From Ditylenchus dipsaci (Eukaryota > Nematoda > Chromadorea > Rhabditida > Anguinidae): DNA of 64,000 bases. Where the stretch lies: NCBI GenBank assembly GCA_004194705.1, contig SADC01000242.1, positions 1 through 64,000 of the forward strand, written 5' to 3'. Below, one piece after another: positions 42,937-54,442 of this stretch (positions within the stretch are counted from its first letter, which is position 1; every line of letters starts with the position of its first letter). Position numbers and translations under genes: made by a program. A model generated the notes under the pieces. It had not been told where the DNA came from, did no database searches, and saw only the letters and a program-made list of their open reading frames with translations.

Positions 42937-43038
42937 TCGGCAGTTGGGGTCGGCAGTTGGAATAGTCGGCAGTTGGGGGTCGGCAGTTGGGATGGTCGGC
43001 AGTTGGGGGTCGGCAGTTAGAATGGTCAGCAGTTGACC
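42937..43038. repeat. GGTCGGCAGTTGG tandem array (right)
   Basis: About eight units, the inverse of the array at 36685-36780, with the same order of GGGG- and GATGG-type variants. Confidence 0.82.
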
Positions 43039-43171
43039 CTCGTTCGGCTCAAGTCATCACTCACGGATGTGCTCATTTTCCCAACTTTCTATAGAATCCT
43101 TGGGTCATATTCAGATGGGTTAATTGAGTTTTGGATTGAATGTTACTCGTGATCTACTCGACCAATTTCAG

Positions 43172-43273
43172 GCCGGCCGAGTACGTTCAGAGATCGCGAA
43201 TTATTTTGACCCTAAAATCCACTTAACGCGTTTCAAGCGCGACTATGATCAAGAACAATTTTTGATCTACTGA
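43172..43273 (+). CDS. Possible orphan terminal exon
   Basis: A TTTCAG acceptor is followed by 33 codons with coding-like composition (AGRVRSEIANYFDPKIHLTR, FKRDYDQEQFLIY) and TGA at 43271-43273. I recognise no family and found no partner exon upstream. It lies 0.44 kb before the first visible BATH exon, separated by a MITE. It could be the 3' end of another gene or a gene fragment. Confidence 0.3.
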   Translation, partial: AGRVRSEIANYFDPKIHLTRFKRDYDQEQFLIY

Positions 43274-43344
43274 CTCTTTAACCTACCTGAGTACCAACCC
43301 TGTGTCTATATTCTACACTGCTATTTCATTCCATGAGTCATTAA

Positions 43345-43576
43345 AGGGCCTGACCTCTTCCTACTCGGTGGTCCCCCGCCAATTCAAAAATTTTCCCTTG
43401 ATCATTAGACTTCTGTACGGATTTTTCTGCCACGTTTCTAACAAAACTAAGCCTAAAATTTGATTTCAGGCCTAGTTATGTTAGAAACGTGGCAGAAAAA
43501 TCCGTACAGAAGTCCAATGATCAAGGGAAAATTTTTGAATTGGCGGGGACCACCGAGTAGGAAGAGGTCAGGCCCT
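43345..43576. mobile_element. TTAA-target foldback MITE
   Basis: TTAA duplicates lie at 43341-43344 and 43577-43580. The ends are AGGGCCTGACC / GGTCAGGCCCT, and the inner arms are CGTACGGATTTTTCTGCCAC / inverse. It sits immediately upstream of the first recognised BATH exon. Confidence 0.9.
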
Positions 43577-43716
43577 TTAACTCTCTTTTTCTGTAGATGT
43601 TGTCGAAAAAAGGAAACCCTAAAGATGAAGTATTCAATAGCTCTGTCGTCAGCAAATTTGGAGAGCCATCGGTTTGAACCTCTTTTTGTCTGTCTCTAGC
43701 AAACTTGCTTTTTTAG

Positions 43717-46700
43717 CAGTGGAATGTCGAGGTGCTTGTTCGTTTCAAGTGTGGCCTGGAAGAAGCATTTGGCGAAGAAATATTCGAAGTGAGCGATGTG
43801 CTATCACCTAGCGAATTTGCCGGCAAAATTGCACAAATTTTCGCGTAAGTCAACTAATTTTAGTATTATAGTCCTCTCATCCTCTTCATTTCAGAGCTCA
43901 AATAAAACAAAGTGGTGGCAAGTTTCTCCTTATCAAAAGCGTGATCGGCACCAGGAAGTCTTTGCATCTTTGAAAATGAACGATGTCGGATTTCTACGAG
44001 ATGGAGACGTTTTCGAAGTTAATCCCCTTGTTTCAACCGATGGCCAGGTATTTTTTTTGTCGCGTAAACTACTCAGTATCTGAAGCCATCCGAATTTTCA
44101 GGATGCGTCTGTATTGTATCCTCTCGTTCAAGTAACTCCGTCTAATGTGGATCCACGTAGTGTCCCTGCAGTCAGCAACAGTCATTCCGCTAATCCAATT
44201 TCGGTGATCTTGAACTCTCATCATGCATCACAGCAGCAGTATCAGCAGGCTCAATTTTATCCGCCTGTGCCTTCCTTTAACAATGCCAGGAGTGTTACTC
44301 AGCCTTCTCCAATGTTCTTTTCTATGCCGTACAATTCCGGTTTCGTGGTGGGCCTCCTCCAATGCATCCTTCAGTGAGCCATTTCTTCGGCGGATATGCT
44401 CCTTCTAAGCCAATGGTCCAACAGCAAATAATGCCGGGTCAACAGCAAGTGATGCTAGGTCAACAGCAAGTAATGCCAGGTCAACAACAAGTGATGCCGG
44501 ATCAACAGCCTTCTCCGTCTTCTCTGTCGCATTCGTGGAACAATTCTTGGCCGGCTCAAAGCACTTTTCATCAGCAACAGATTTTGCGACAGCAGATTAA
44601 GCAAGAGGTGGAAAAACAGCGGCAAAAACAGCAGCAGCAGTTACCAAGTTCATCTCAGACTAGTGTTGTGTCCATGGCAGGCTCCTTCAGTCCACCCACA
44701 AACTTAGTGCATCTATTCATTCCTGCGCACTGGAAAAATTATCCAAGAAGTAGCTTTTTATATATTTTTTGACCCTCGTATCGAACACCACAACCCCCCC
44801 CCCCTAAAATGTTTCCTTCTAAAACTTAAGTAAAGACTACCCAAATATATGTCCATTACCCCAGAAAAAGTGCATTAACTATATATTAGTCACAACTTCC
44901 GTACGCTGACCTACCCCAATCCTGAGGGCTAAGCCTAAAGTTGTTACTTGAAAGGGTAGTTACACCGATTTTCACAAGGTCAGGTTTTGAAGGGGAGGGG
45001 GCGGGGTATAGGACATTTCACGCCCGAGCCATTTCGCGCCCTAGGACATTTCGCGCCCGCCCGTTTCGCGCCCGCCCACTTCACGCCCTAGGACATTTCG
45101 CGCCCGCCCATTTCATGCCCTAATACAAATGGCGCCCGACCTGATCTTAAAGGCTCGAATTCTGGTAATAGCAGAATTTTTTTAAATGATTGTCATAAAG
45201 TAGTTTTATTGGACCAGCAAGCCTCAGAGCGGCTAGGAGAACTACCTGGTATCCCTCTTAAATGGATATCTACCTCCAAAATACGAAATTTAGGATTTAG
45301 CCCACTGCCTATTTTCGGGATGTCCGGTGCCGGTTTTTTCATCGTGCAGGTATTCTCCGTAGAGTGTCCGGGTGCTGCTCAGGTTGTTCTACCTAGGTAG
45401 AGAGGGGGCACCGAATTGATCCACACTGAATTGATTCACACCAAATTTGTCCATAATTTTCAAATTCGTGTATTTTGAAAAAATTTGCCAGAATTCAAAC
45501 TAAGTGGTTGTTTACTTCGAGCAAAAATGTTTTTCACTCCTTTGGTATGACTACCTGAGTACAACCAAACCAAGTGGTCGTCCACTTGGATAAAACAAAA
45601 TTTTACGTTTAACATGGTCCAAAACCTGTTTTCTGGACTAATGTGGGCGTGCTGAAAATGGTAAGATGGTGGTAAAATGTCGTTTTGTAGGTATTTTTTG
45701 AGTATTGGGAAATAATTGATTTTACCAAAACTCGATTTTACCAAAACTCAAAAAAAAAACTCCCAAAACGGCATTTTACCACTATCAAACCATCTTCAGC
45801 GTGCCCAAATTAGTCCAATAAATAAGATTTGGAACCGGAAAAAATAAAATAAAAATTGCTCCGAGTGGACGACCACTTGGTTTAGTTGGTGCATGGATGT
45901 TTCAGGAGAATCGAGTTGGTTTTTAGATAAACATTTAAAGTTATAGGAATTCTTCACAAGACAAAAAATCATAGGGCGTGAAATGGGCGGGCGCGAAATG
46001 TCCTAGGGTGCGAAATGGCTCGGGCGCGAGATGGCTCGGGCGCGAAATGGGCGAACCCCGGGGCGGTATTCGCTACTAGCGCCATTTTTTCCATTTGTTA
46101 AATTCTGCATTTTAGTTCTTCATGGAGCCATTGAAGAAGTGCTGGAAGGGTCAAGAATGCAGAATGAACAGAAAATTGAAATGCGCAGAGTGCTTATTGA
46201 AACAATTGTGAATGGAAGAGTGCCTTCGGAGTCTATCCAGAATTCTGCAATTCAGGCTAGCTTTTGTAGACTGCATGTGTCTCGAAGTTTTCACTCCACC
46301 TGTTTAGATTCGTAAAGACATGATATTCAGCTACTTGGACAAAGTGAAGGCCAATATGATTTGTGTGCTTGGAGAGGCTCAATCAGCTGTTCCACCCGAT
46401 GTCTCCTCCAAATCATACATGGAGCTGAGGAAGGTTAGTTCTTATCGCATTTCTAATTTTTCATCCAAGATTCCTTTTAAAGCGCAAGAAGGCTGCTGTT
46501 AATGCGGAAACACAAACGCGAAGCTTAAATGGCAGTGATGATCCGGTTTTATTGAAGAAAGTCAAATGTCAGTTTTCGTGTGGTTAATATTCTACAGTCG
46601 ACACTCGATATAAGGACAGAAGTTCGTCCCCGCCTCGGGTCAGACACTTTTTTTAGCCCGATTTTCGAAAATTTTCACCGGTTTTGTTTTGTCAGTCTGG

Positions 46701-47834
46701 TTACAAATATCGCAAGGATTCCGATTTTGCCGATCGTTTCTTAGAAATCCAGATTTTTTCTTCTAAAAAAGCAAAAACTTGATATAAGGACAGGGATTTT
46801 TGAAAAAAGCCTGTGTTTAAATCGAGTTTTTGCTTTTTTATAGGAAAAAAATCTGGATTTCTGAAAATCGATCGGTAAAATCGGAATCCTTGCGATATTT
46901 CGAACCAAACTGTCAAAACAAAACCGGTGAAAATTTTCGAAAATCGGGCTAAAAAAAGTGTCGGACCCAAGGCGGGAACGAACTTTTGCCGGTCCCCTGA
47001 GTGTCCTTATATCGAGAGTCGACTGTAGTTCACACCATTTTTAGTGGAGCCAGGAACGTTGGATGTTGGATCCGCTGCGACGGACGACGACCTATACCTT
47101 GAAACAGAGCCAGTTTTGCAAGTGTAAGACGTGCACCTTACATCCTGCTTAATTGAGTCGTTTCTTTGAGGGGCGCTTTATCCGGTGATAGATTCGCCAC
47201 TCCAGATGCCACTTCTGATTGCCTGCTAATTGTTCAAGGCCGCAGTTTCCACCTTAATAAGGGGGTGCATTTTCCTTATGTTTCATAAAAGTATTTCAAT
47301 CTTCTTTTCAGTTGCTTGCTGTTAATTCGATTGTGCTTCGAGAATGGCTTACGAATCAAGTTCAGCTGGAAGTAAATGACCTTGACCCTAAAGAATTCCT
47401 GCAGTTGATGAATTTTATTTACCCGTCAGAAGAGCAGTGTGTCATAACAAGTTTGTTATTTCACTTCTTGTAATCCCATTTTCAGAGTTGTTTTTAGAAG
47501 AGAACATAGAAACTTTGCTCAAATTAGCTGCTAGATTTCAGATGGCGGAAGTTTTGAAGCGATGCGAGAAGTGTTTGATGGATAGATCCAGTGCGCCTCA
47601 GAATACCCTGGCAAAGCAGTTGTATCTAGCGCAAGAGTACGGCCTAGTCAATCTAAAGGTATCTTAGACCGTATTCGTTTTTCATGCTAGCATACAACGG
47701 CTTAGGATGTGTGTGTCAAACGGTGCACCTCGATGAGCGATCTTAAATCAATTCAGGCAGAGAAAGAATATAAAATGCTTGTAGACAAGACGATTGTTGA
47801 ACTAGTGGAAAATATTACAAGAAACTGCTGCTAA
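43717..47834 (+). CDS. MATH-BTB (BATH) protein with glutamine-rich linker, 5' incomplete
   Basis: Exons: 43717-43844, 43895-44047, 44102-44749, 46116-46265, 46318-46433, 46483-46567, 47045-47123, 47171-47264, 47312-47440, 47486-47658, 47706-47834. About 628 residues are visible and the start lies upstream or is unrecognised. The first two exons end in FASLKMNDVGFLRDGDVFEV, which resembles the C-terminal half of a MATH domain. Exon 3 is Q/P-rich with four MPGQQQV-type repeats. Exons 4-7 give a charged helical region. Exons 8-10 are BTB/POZ (SDCLLIVQGRSFHLNKG, NIETLLKLAARFQM). MATH-BTB proteins generally recruit substrates to cullin-3 ligases. Frame breaks at 43935-43938, 44341-44343 and 47491-47495 are each cured by one extra homopolymer base, after which every junction is in phase. 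AATAAA is at 47898-47903. Confidence 0.85.
44775..46085. mobile_element. Nested foldbacks in the BATH intron
   Basis: The outer ends are a degenerate C-run (44795) and TATTCGCTACTAGCGCC (46068-46085). Inside are inverted GCGCGAAATG/CATTTCGCGCCC tandem arrays (45010-45130 and 45970-46055). In the middle is the ACCAAACCAAGTGG foldback (45563-45892). All lie in the 1.4-kb intron between exons 3 and 4. Confidence 0.7.
46595..47025. mobile_element. pogo-like foldback, 431 bp, in a BATH intron
   Basis: The ends CAGTCGACACTCGATATAAG and inverse have TA at the boundaries. The arms are unusually long (about 150 bp), sharing GTCCGACACTTTTTTTAGCC-type and TCGAAAATTTTCACCGG blocks. It occupies most of the intron between exons 6 and 7. 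Confidence 0.87.
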
Positions 47835-48034
47835 ACATTTTTACCGGTTGATGTTTAAATGACGGGCCGTTGTTGTCATCCTATTCAGAAACGTTTCAAT
47901 AAAGTTACTTTCCTCTTTGTTAATAGTGGCACTGAAATGGTTAAGCTTTTAAAAATATCTTGATTGCGCTTTGGAATAGTCGTTTTGGGATAATCGTTTA
48001 GAATAGTCGTTTTTAAGTTAGGGTTATACAATGG

Positions 48035-48172
48035 GAATATTCCCGGAAATATTTCCGGGAATATTCCGGGAACATTGGGAATATTCCCGGGTTTCCCGGT
48101 ATTTTCCCCTATATTGGGAATATTCCGGGAATATTCCAATGTTCCCGGGAATATTTCCGGGAATTTCTACAA
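48035..48172. repeat. Self-complementary GGGAATATTCCC array
   Basis: About ten units of GGGAATATTCC(C/G) and CCCGGGAATATT variants are arranged in tandem. The unit itself is a palindrome, so any two units can pair. Confidence 0.85.
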
Positions 48173-48212
48173 CTCTAGTGTAAGTGGGGCTTGCTTCGTC
48201 AGTTACATTTAT

Positions 48213-49774
48213 CACTATAGTGAAGTCTCTCACTAACATACGCCCTGCCATCAACATAGTTCCAAGTTAAGGCAAAGTGACCTCCCTCATTAACATAAAC
48301 TCCCATTAACATACACCTCTCATTAACATACGACGAGGCCGGTCCTGTTCTAAAAATTGGCTCTCCCATTAACATAAAGTCAATGCTTTTTTTCAAATTT
48401 TTCGAATTACACCCTTTTTCTTTTCGAATTACACCCCTTTTCCTACGAAAAATGTTCTACTAAATCTCAGTTTTTAATAAAAAATTCGAAAAAGCTTGGA
48501 AGAGAAAGGCAATTTTTTTAGTGTTGGCATGCGTGAAAAAAAATGGCGAGATTCCTTATGTTTCATAAAAATACTTCAATCTTCTCGCAATCTCGCCTCG
48601 AAAATTTTCAAAATCTCGCCTCGCAATCTCGCATGCAGGCCCTTTAAAAAATCGCGAGTCTCGCAAATACTTTTTTTATTTAGCGAGAAACTCGCAAATA
48701 ATTTTTCAACACTTATAGCCCTTTCACAAACGTTGGAGTTGGCGCTGGAGTTGGCGTTGGAGTTGGAGTAATTTTTTTTATGAACACCTTTTTACTCCAA
48801 CTCCAACTCCAGCGCCAACTCCGACCCTTTCACAAAAAACTCCAACGCCGACTCCAACTCCAACTCCAACGCCGACTCCAACTAATAAGATTAAATAATA
48901 AGAATATAAATAATAAGAATTAAAGTCGGAGTTAACGTTGGAGTTGGAGTTGGCGTTGGAGTTGGAGTTTTTTTATGAAAGGGTTGGAGTTGGAGTCGGA
49001 CTTGGAGTTGGAGTAAAAACGCGTTCATAAAAAAAATACTCCAACTCCAACGCCAACTCCAACGCCAACTCCAACGTTTGTGAAAGAGCTATTAGTTGCA
49101 CGGTTTCAACTGAAAACACAAAAAATCATCTATATTTTAACTGTAACTGACTTTTTAAAATGATTTTAATGTCAAATTTTTCATAGTACATTTTTACATC
49201 AAAATGTAGTTCTGGATCTTGGCTTTCTAACAAGCTATTGACTGCATTTCTGAGATGCAAAAAAGTTGGAGAAAAAGATCTTTGTATGAAGAAAAATTTT
49301 CAAAAAATTTGGTCCATACAAAGACTTAACTTAACTTCAGGGTTCGTAATGAAAAATTTAGAAAAATGACATTTGTGTAAAAAAAGATTTTCTTTCATTT
49401 TATCCAGTGCTTATTGCTATTTTTGGCGAAAAAAAAAAGATTTTGACTGAAAACTTCAAAAATAAAAAAGATTTTGCTTCTCGAAAAAAGGACAAATCTT
49501 TTTAAAAGGACAATAACGAACCCTGCTTAACTTTTATAAAAAAAATTTGCCTTGGTTCGAAAGCGGATTTAACTGACTGGTGTGTTCCGAAATTGACTGA
49601 GGTTTGTGTTGTGAATTCAGATGAGGGGTGTGTTCCGAAATTTGGCCTTTAAATTAAACGGACTCTCATTTTAACATTTACTGAGCTAATTAACATACTC
49701 CCCCATTAACATACACCTCTCATTAACATACAGACTCTGTCCCAGCGGTGTATTTTAATGAGAACTCGACTGTA
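48213..49774. mobile_element. Degenerate pogo-like element with a nested palindrome
   Basis: The left end TATAGTGAAGTCTCTCACTA and the right end TTTTAATGAGAACTCGACTG with TA resemble the family termini, with ATTAACATACACCTCTC units near both ends. 48714-49092 is a nested palindrome of GGAGTTGGAGTTGG repeats with CCTTTCACAAACGTTGGAG / inverse ends. Between 49100 and 49640 I see no feature. Confidence 0.55.
48714..49092. repeat. GGAGTTGGAGTTGG palindromic array
   Basis: Hexamer GGAGTT(GGC) arrays on the outer left are mirrored by ACTCCA(ACG) arrays on the right, twice over, around an AATAAGAATATAAATAATAAG centre. Perfect end sequences CTTTCACAAACGTTGGAG / inverse make it a mobile-looking hairpin. 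Confidence 0.85.
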
Positions 49775-50302
49775 TGCGGTCAATTATCTCAGTATAACGA
49801 TTTTTCATTGTCAGCCAGAATATATCGAAGTGTTGGCGTGCATTAACTTGCGGTCTTTATGCGGATTCCATATTTGCGGATTCACACATGCGTATTTTGT
49901 ATTGCGGATTCTTCTACATTCTACACTTGCGGATTCCATATTTTCCAACTTTTATTACGGATCCCATATTTTCGGATTCTAATTTCTGTAAAGCTATTTT
50001 TTACCAAAAAATCTTTGCAAAATATATCACATAAAAGTGAAAGTATGAAAGAGTCAGGAAAATAATTTGGTTCATACTTTTACTTTTTTGCGCCACATTT
50101 TACAAAGATATTGCAGCAAATGATATCTCGTTAGAAACTAGAATCGCAGGGCTACCTGACAGTGTTATCACTTGTTAAAAAAGGTTGAAAAGTTGATAGA
50201 AAACGCAAACCAAAATCTTTAAAAAAAAATATTTGCACCAAAATATTTAATTTGCACCAAAAAGATTCAATTTGCACCAAAAAAAATCAATATCCGTCCA
50301 GG

Positions 50303-53300
50303 GTAGGATGTCATGGAATTGGACATCGTAGAAGGTTTTTAGAATTCTAGCGCTAACTCTATGCTAACTTTTCTTTATTTATAGCTCAAATGAAAGCCTA
50401 GAGTCTTGGCTTCATTTTGGTGTATGAAACCTGTGACTTGTAGAAAAAAGTCAGAATTTTCAGTGAAACCAGTCAAAGAAAAACCCCGAAAATCATCGAT
50501 TTTCGGAAATTTGGCGTATTTTAGCTTGGTTACAAGCTCCGGTAGGTGTAAAGCCTGTGCTGATAGTCTTATTGCATATCCAAGAGTGTGAGGATTACTT
50601 TGACACTAAACTTGTAAATAAAAAGAAGAAAAAATATGGTTTACAGCCAGTGGTAGTCGAACCTGTGACCTAAGGCGATGCGTATAGGAAGTCCACCACC
50701 CCTTTAAAGGACCATGGTTTTTGCGCGGAGTGGCATGTGCGAAATTTGAATTGGCGGGGACACTTCTCTTTCGTCTGGCACTGTACTCTTTGGGGTAATG
50801 TGTAACGACTTCCAAGAGTAAAGTTAGAGACCAAAGAGATTTTGGTATATTCTGGATTGATTCGGCATGCTGAAGATGGTTTGACGGTGGTAAAATGCCG
50901 TGTTCTCAAGTATTTTTTGAGTCTTGTGAAATAATTGATTTTGGTGAAATCAATTATTCACCAAAACTCAAATATACTCGAGAACACGGGATTTTACCAC
51001 TGTCAAACTATCTTCAGCATGCCCGAATTAGTCCAGAAAACAGGTTTTGGAACATGAAAAATGTAAAAATTTTTACGATATAAGTGGACGATCGGCTGGT
51101 TTCGCTGGTTGAGACTAAAAAATTTGAATTCCCGCAAAATTTTGGCTAAATAAGCATTTTGGTCGATTTGAGGGCGTAAAAAAGAAATTTGAGGGCGTAA
51201 ATAAGCATTTTGATCGATTTTCAAATTTGAGGGCGTAAATGAGCATTTGAGGGCGCAAACCACTTATAGCCATTTTTTTCAAAATACAAAAAACGCTAGC
51301 ATGAGAAGAAAGAGCATAAAAAATCCTACAGACTCAGTCCGAGAATGAAATCTACAGAATTTGTAAAAAAATGTTACATGTACTTTAAAAAAAGTAGCGA
51401 ATTTTTTTTGGCGCCAATTCAAAAATAGTACCACTTTGGCGTTTAATTCACGTTTTTGAATTTTCGATTCGCGCCATCTGGTAAAGCATGAAATTCTGCA
51501 CAAAATATACATTTGTGACAGTCGATCCTGTAGGTGTTGAAGAAAAAAATCGGCGTTAGGCGAATTGATCCACACTGAAATGATCCACGGCGAATAGATC
51601 CACAGGTGAATTGATCCACAACAATTGTCTCGGTACGAAATTTTTATTCAAGTATTCTATTATCGAATTGCGTTTTCTAGAATCCCTTTTTATTTCAGCA
51701 CTAGGTAAATTTCTCGAGGTTAAATCCTTCCAAGGTAAATTCACCCTCAATATTTTCGAGGTATTAGGTTTGGTAGCAAACATTATCGTTCCTTGAATAG
51801 TATTCATGAACTGGTTTTTATGAAACCATTGGTCTCAGACCAGTAAGCCTCAGTGGGTACGTGAACCCTCTGGTACCTCCTTTAAAGGGCCATTGCCACC
51901 TGCTTTGAACTGTCCCCTCGCCAATTTAAATTTGTTTGCCTAATCATTGAACTTCTCATGATCATTTGGACGGATTTTCAAGTTGGTTTCTAACAAAACA
52001 AGACCTAGAACTCAACTTCGATAATAGAATACTTGAATAAAAATTTCGTACCGAGACAAATTGTTGTGGATCAATTCACCTGTGGATCTATTCGCCGTGG
52101 ATCATTTCAGTGTGGATCAATTCGCCTAACGCCGATTTTTTTCTCAACACCTACAGGATCGACTGTCACAAATGTATATTTTTGTGCAGAATTTCATGCT
52201 TTACCAGATGGCGCGAATCGAAAATTCAAAAACGTGAATTAAACGCCAAAGTGGTACTATTTTTGAATTGGCGCCAAAAAAAATTCGCTACTTTTTTTAA
52301 AGTACATGTAACATTTTTTTACAAATTCTGTAGATTTCATTCTCGGACTGAGTCTGTAGGATTTTTTATGCTCTTTCTTCTCATGCTAGCGTTTTTGTAT
52401 TTTGAAAAAAATGGCTATAAGTGGTTTGCGCCCTCAAAATGCTCATTTACGCCCTCAAATTTGAAAATCGATCAAAATGCTTATTTACGCCCTCAAATTT
52501 CTTTTTTTACGCCCTCAAATCGACCAAAATGCTTATTTTAGCCAAAATTTTGCGGGAATTCAAATTTTTTAGTCTCAACCAGCGAAACCAGCCGATCGTC
52601 CACTTATATCGTAAAATTTTTACATTTTCATGTTCCAAAACCTGTTTTCTGGACTAATTCGGGCATGCTGAAGATAGTTTGACAGTGGTAAAATCCCGTG
52701 TTCTCGAGTATATTTTGAGTTTTGGTGAATAATTGATTTCACCAAAATCAATTATTTCACAAGACTCAAAAAATACTTGAGAACACGGCATTTTACCACC
52801 GTCAAACCATCTTCAGCATGCCCGAATCAATCCAGAATATACCAAAATCTCTTTGGTCTCTAACTTTACTCTTGGAAGTCGTTACACATTACCCCAAAGA
52901 GTACAGTGCCAGACGAAAGAGAAGTGTCCCCCGCCAATTCAAATTTCGCACATGCCACTCCGCGCAAAAACCATGGTCCTTTAAAGGGGGGTGGACTTCC
53001 TATACGCATCGCCTTAGGTCACAGGTTCGACTACCACTGGCTGTAAACCATATTTTTTTCTTCTTTTTATTTACAAGTTTAGTGTCAAAGTAATCCTCAC
53101 ACTCTTGGATATGCAATAAGACTATCAGCACAGGCTTTACACCTACCGGAGCTTGTAACCAAGCTAAAAATACGCCAAATTTCCGAAAATCGATGATTTT
53201 CGGGTTTTTCTTTGACTGGTTTCACTGAAAATTTCTGACTTTTTTCTACAAGTCACAGGTTTCATACACCAAAATGAAGCCAAGACTCTAGGCTTTCATT

Positions 53301-53386
53301 TGAGCTATAAATAAAGAAAAAGTTAGCATAGAGTTAGCGCTAGAATTCTAAAAACCTTCTACGATGTCAATTCCATGACATCCTAC
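50303..53386. repeat. Large inverted duplication, arms of about 1.37 kb
   Basis: The left arm 50303-51667 and right arm 52017-53386 are near-identical reverse complements. They start GTAGGATGTCATGGAATTG and end at the spacer with TATTCTATTATCGAA / inverse. Each arm contains a SINE copy, a TTAA-MITE end (AGGACCATGG), an inverted ACCAAAACTCAA palindrome and a GAGGGCGTAAATAAGCATTT repeat. The 350-bp spacer carries a half TTAA MITE (51886-52016). Frames in the two arms are mirror copies and are not genes. Confidence 0.92.
52985..53260 (+). mobile_element. SINE, most complete copy
   Basis: Sequence order: CGCATCGCCTTAGGTCACAG, the B box GGTTCGACTACCACTGG, GTAAACCATATTTTTTT, TTTACAAGTTTAGTGTCAAA, CTCTTGGATATGCAATAAGA, CTATCAGCACAGGCTTTACA. 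A mirror copy is at about 50435-50700 in the left arm. The A box is not obvious, so the tRNA ancestry is inferred from the B box only. Confidence 0.68.
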
Positions 53387-53584
53387 ACAGGACTATCTTA
53401 GAACTTTTCGGTAGTATCCTGGAACTGACGTTTTTCGTAATTTTAATTTACATACTCATTTGCAACCTTATACTCAAAATGTAGCCCTGCTTCCTGGCGT
53501 CATTTTCATCATATAGTTGTAGATGAGCATGTAGATTAAAATTGCAAAAAAACGTCAGTGCCAGAATAATACCGAAATGGACCG

Positions 53585-54442
53585 GGACAAGGTGCATAAT
53601 AATTACTTGTGTATAATTTCACGCTGATAATTTTATGTATAGGAGTATGGGTGTTTGGAAGTGATGAAGTGACCTAAATTCCGCTTTTAAATTCACGACC
53701 GGTTCAGGAAAGTTGAAGAAACTCCCGAGGGCAGACACCACGTATCTGCAGACCACATCTGTGAATTTATTATGTCAAAATGATCGTGAGGATCTGCTCT
53801 TTTGAATAAGGCATGTGAGCTGCCATATGTCTGCAAAAAGTGAGTCTTTGCACTAGTTCTGTCGCATTTTTCACGCTGAGCATTTTTTCAGATTGTCAGC
53901 AAAATTTTCAATTAAAAAGTCGACAGGCAAAAGTCGGACAGAGTACCCTTCGGACTTCAGTACCAGGGAAACAGCTGGTCTTTCTATTCTCCTAAAATTT
54001 CGAAGTGACTTTTGTTAAATGTTGTGTTGATTTTTTGCCTATCTTGTAGCTCTCGAATTTATCTACAAGTATTGACCAAACATTCAGCTGTTATACACAT
54101 CTATGACATGCTTTAGAATAGCTTTGAGTGTAAATTCACCTGGTCAGAAAATGGTGGATTTGTGCGTTGGATGCTGGTTGTCCAAATTTTTGCAGACATA
54201 TGGCAGCTCAATTGCACTCATTCGAAAGAGCAGATCCTCATGATCATTTTGACATAACAAAGTCAAAGATGTGGGTGCAGATAAGTGGTGTCTGCCCTCG
54301 GGAGATTCTTCAACTTTCCTGAAACGGTCGTGAATTTAAAAGCGGAATTTAGGTCACTTCATCACTTCCAAACACCCATACTCCTATACATAAAAATGAT
54401 CAGCGTGAAATTATACACAAGTAATTATTATGCACCTTGTCC
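53585..54442. mobile_element. Foldback element, about 860 bp
   Basis: The arms of about 250 bp begin GACAAGGTGCATAATAATTA and include GGAGTATGGGTGTTTGGAAG, AAAGCGGAATTTAGGTCAC-type and CATATGTCTGCAAAAA, inverted at 54180-54442. The spacer has no coding signal. Confidence 0.88.

Noticed and set aside
52110..52541. 143-codon plus-strand frame, with an inverse copy at 51279-51575
   Set aside because: The same frame appears mirrored in both arms of the inverted duplication; its composition is F/K-rich and resembles no protein I know.
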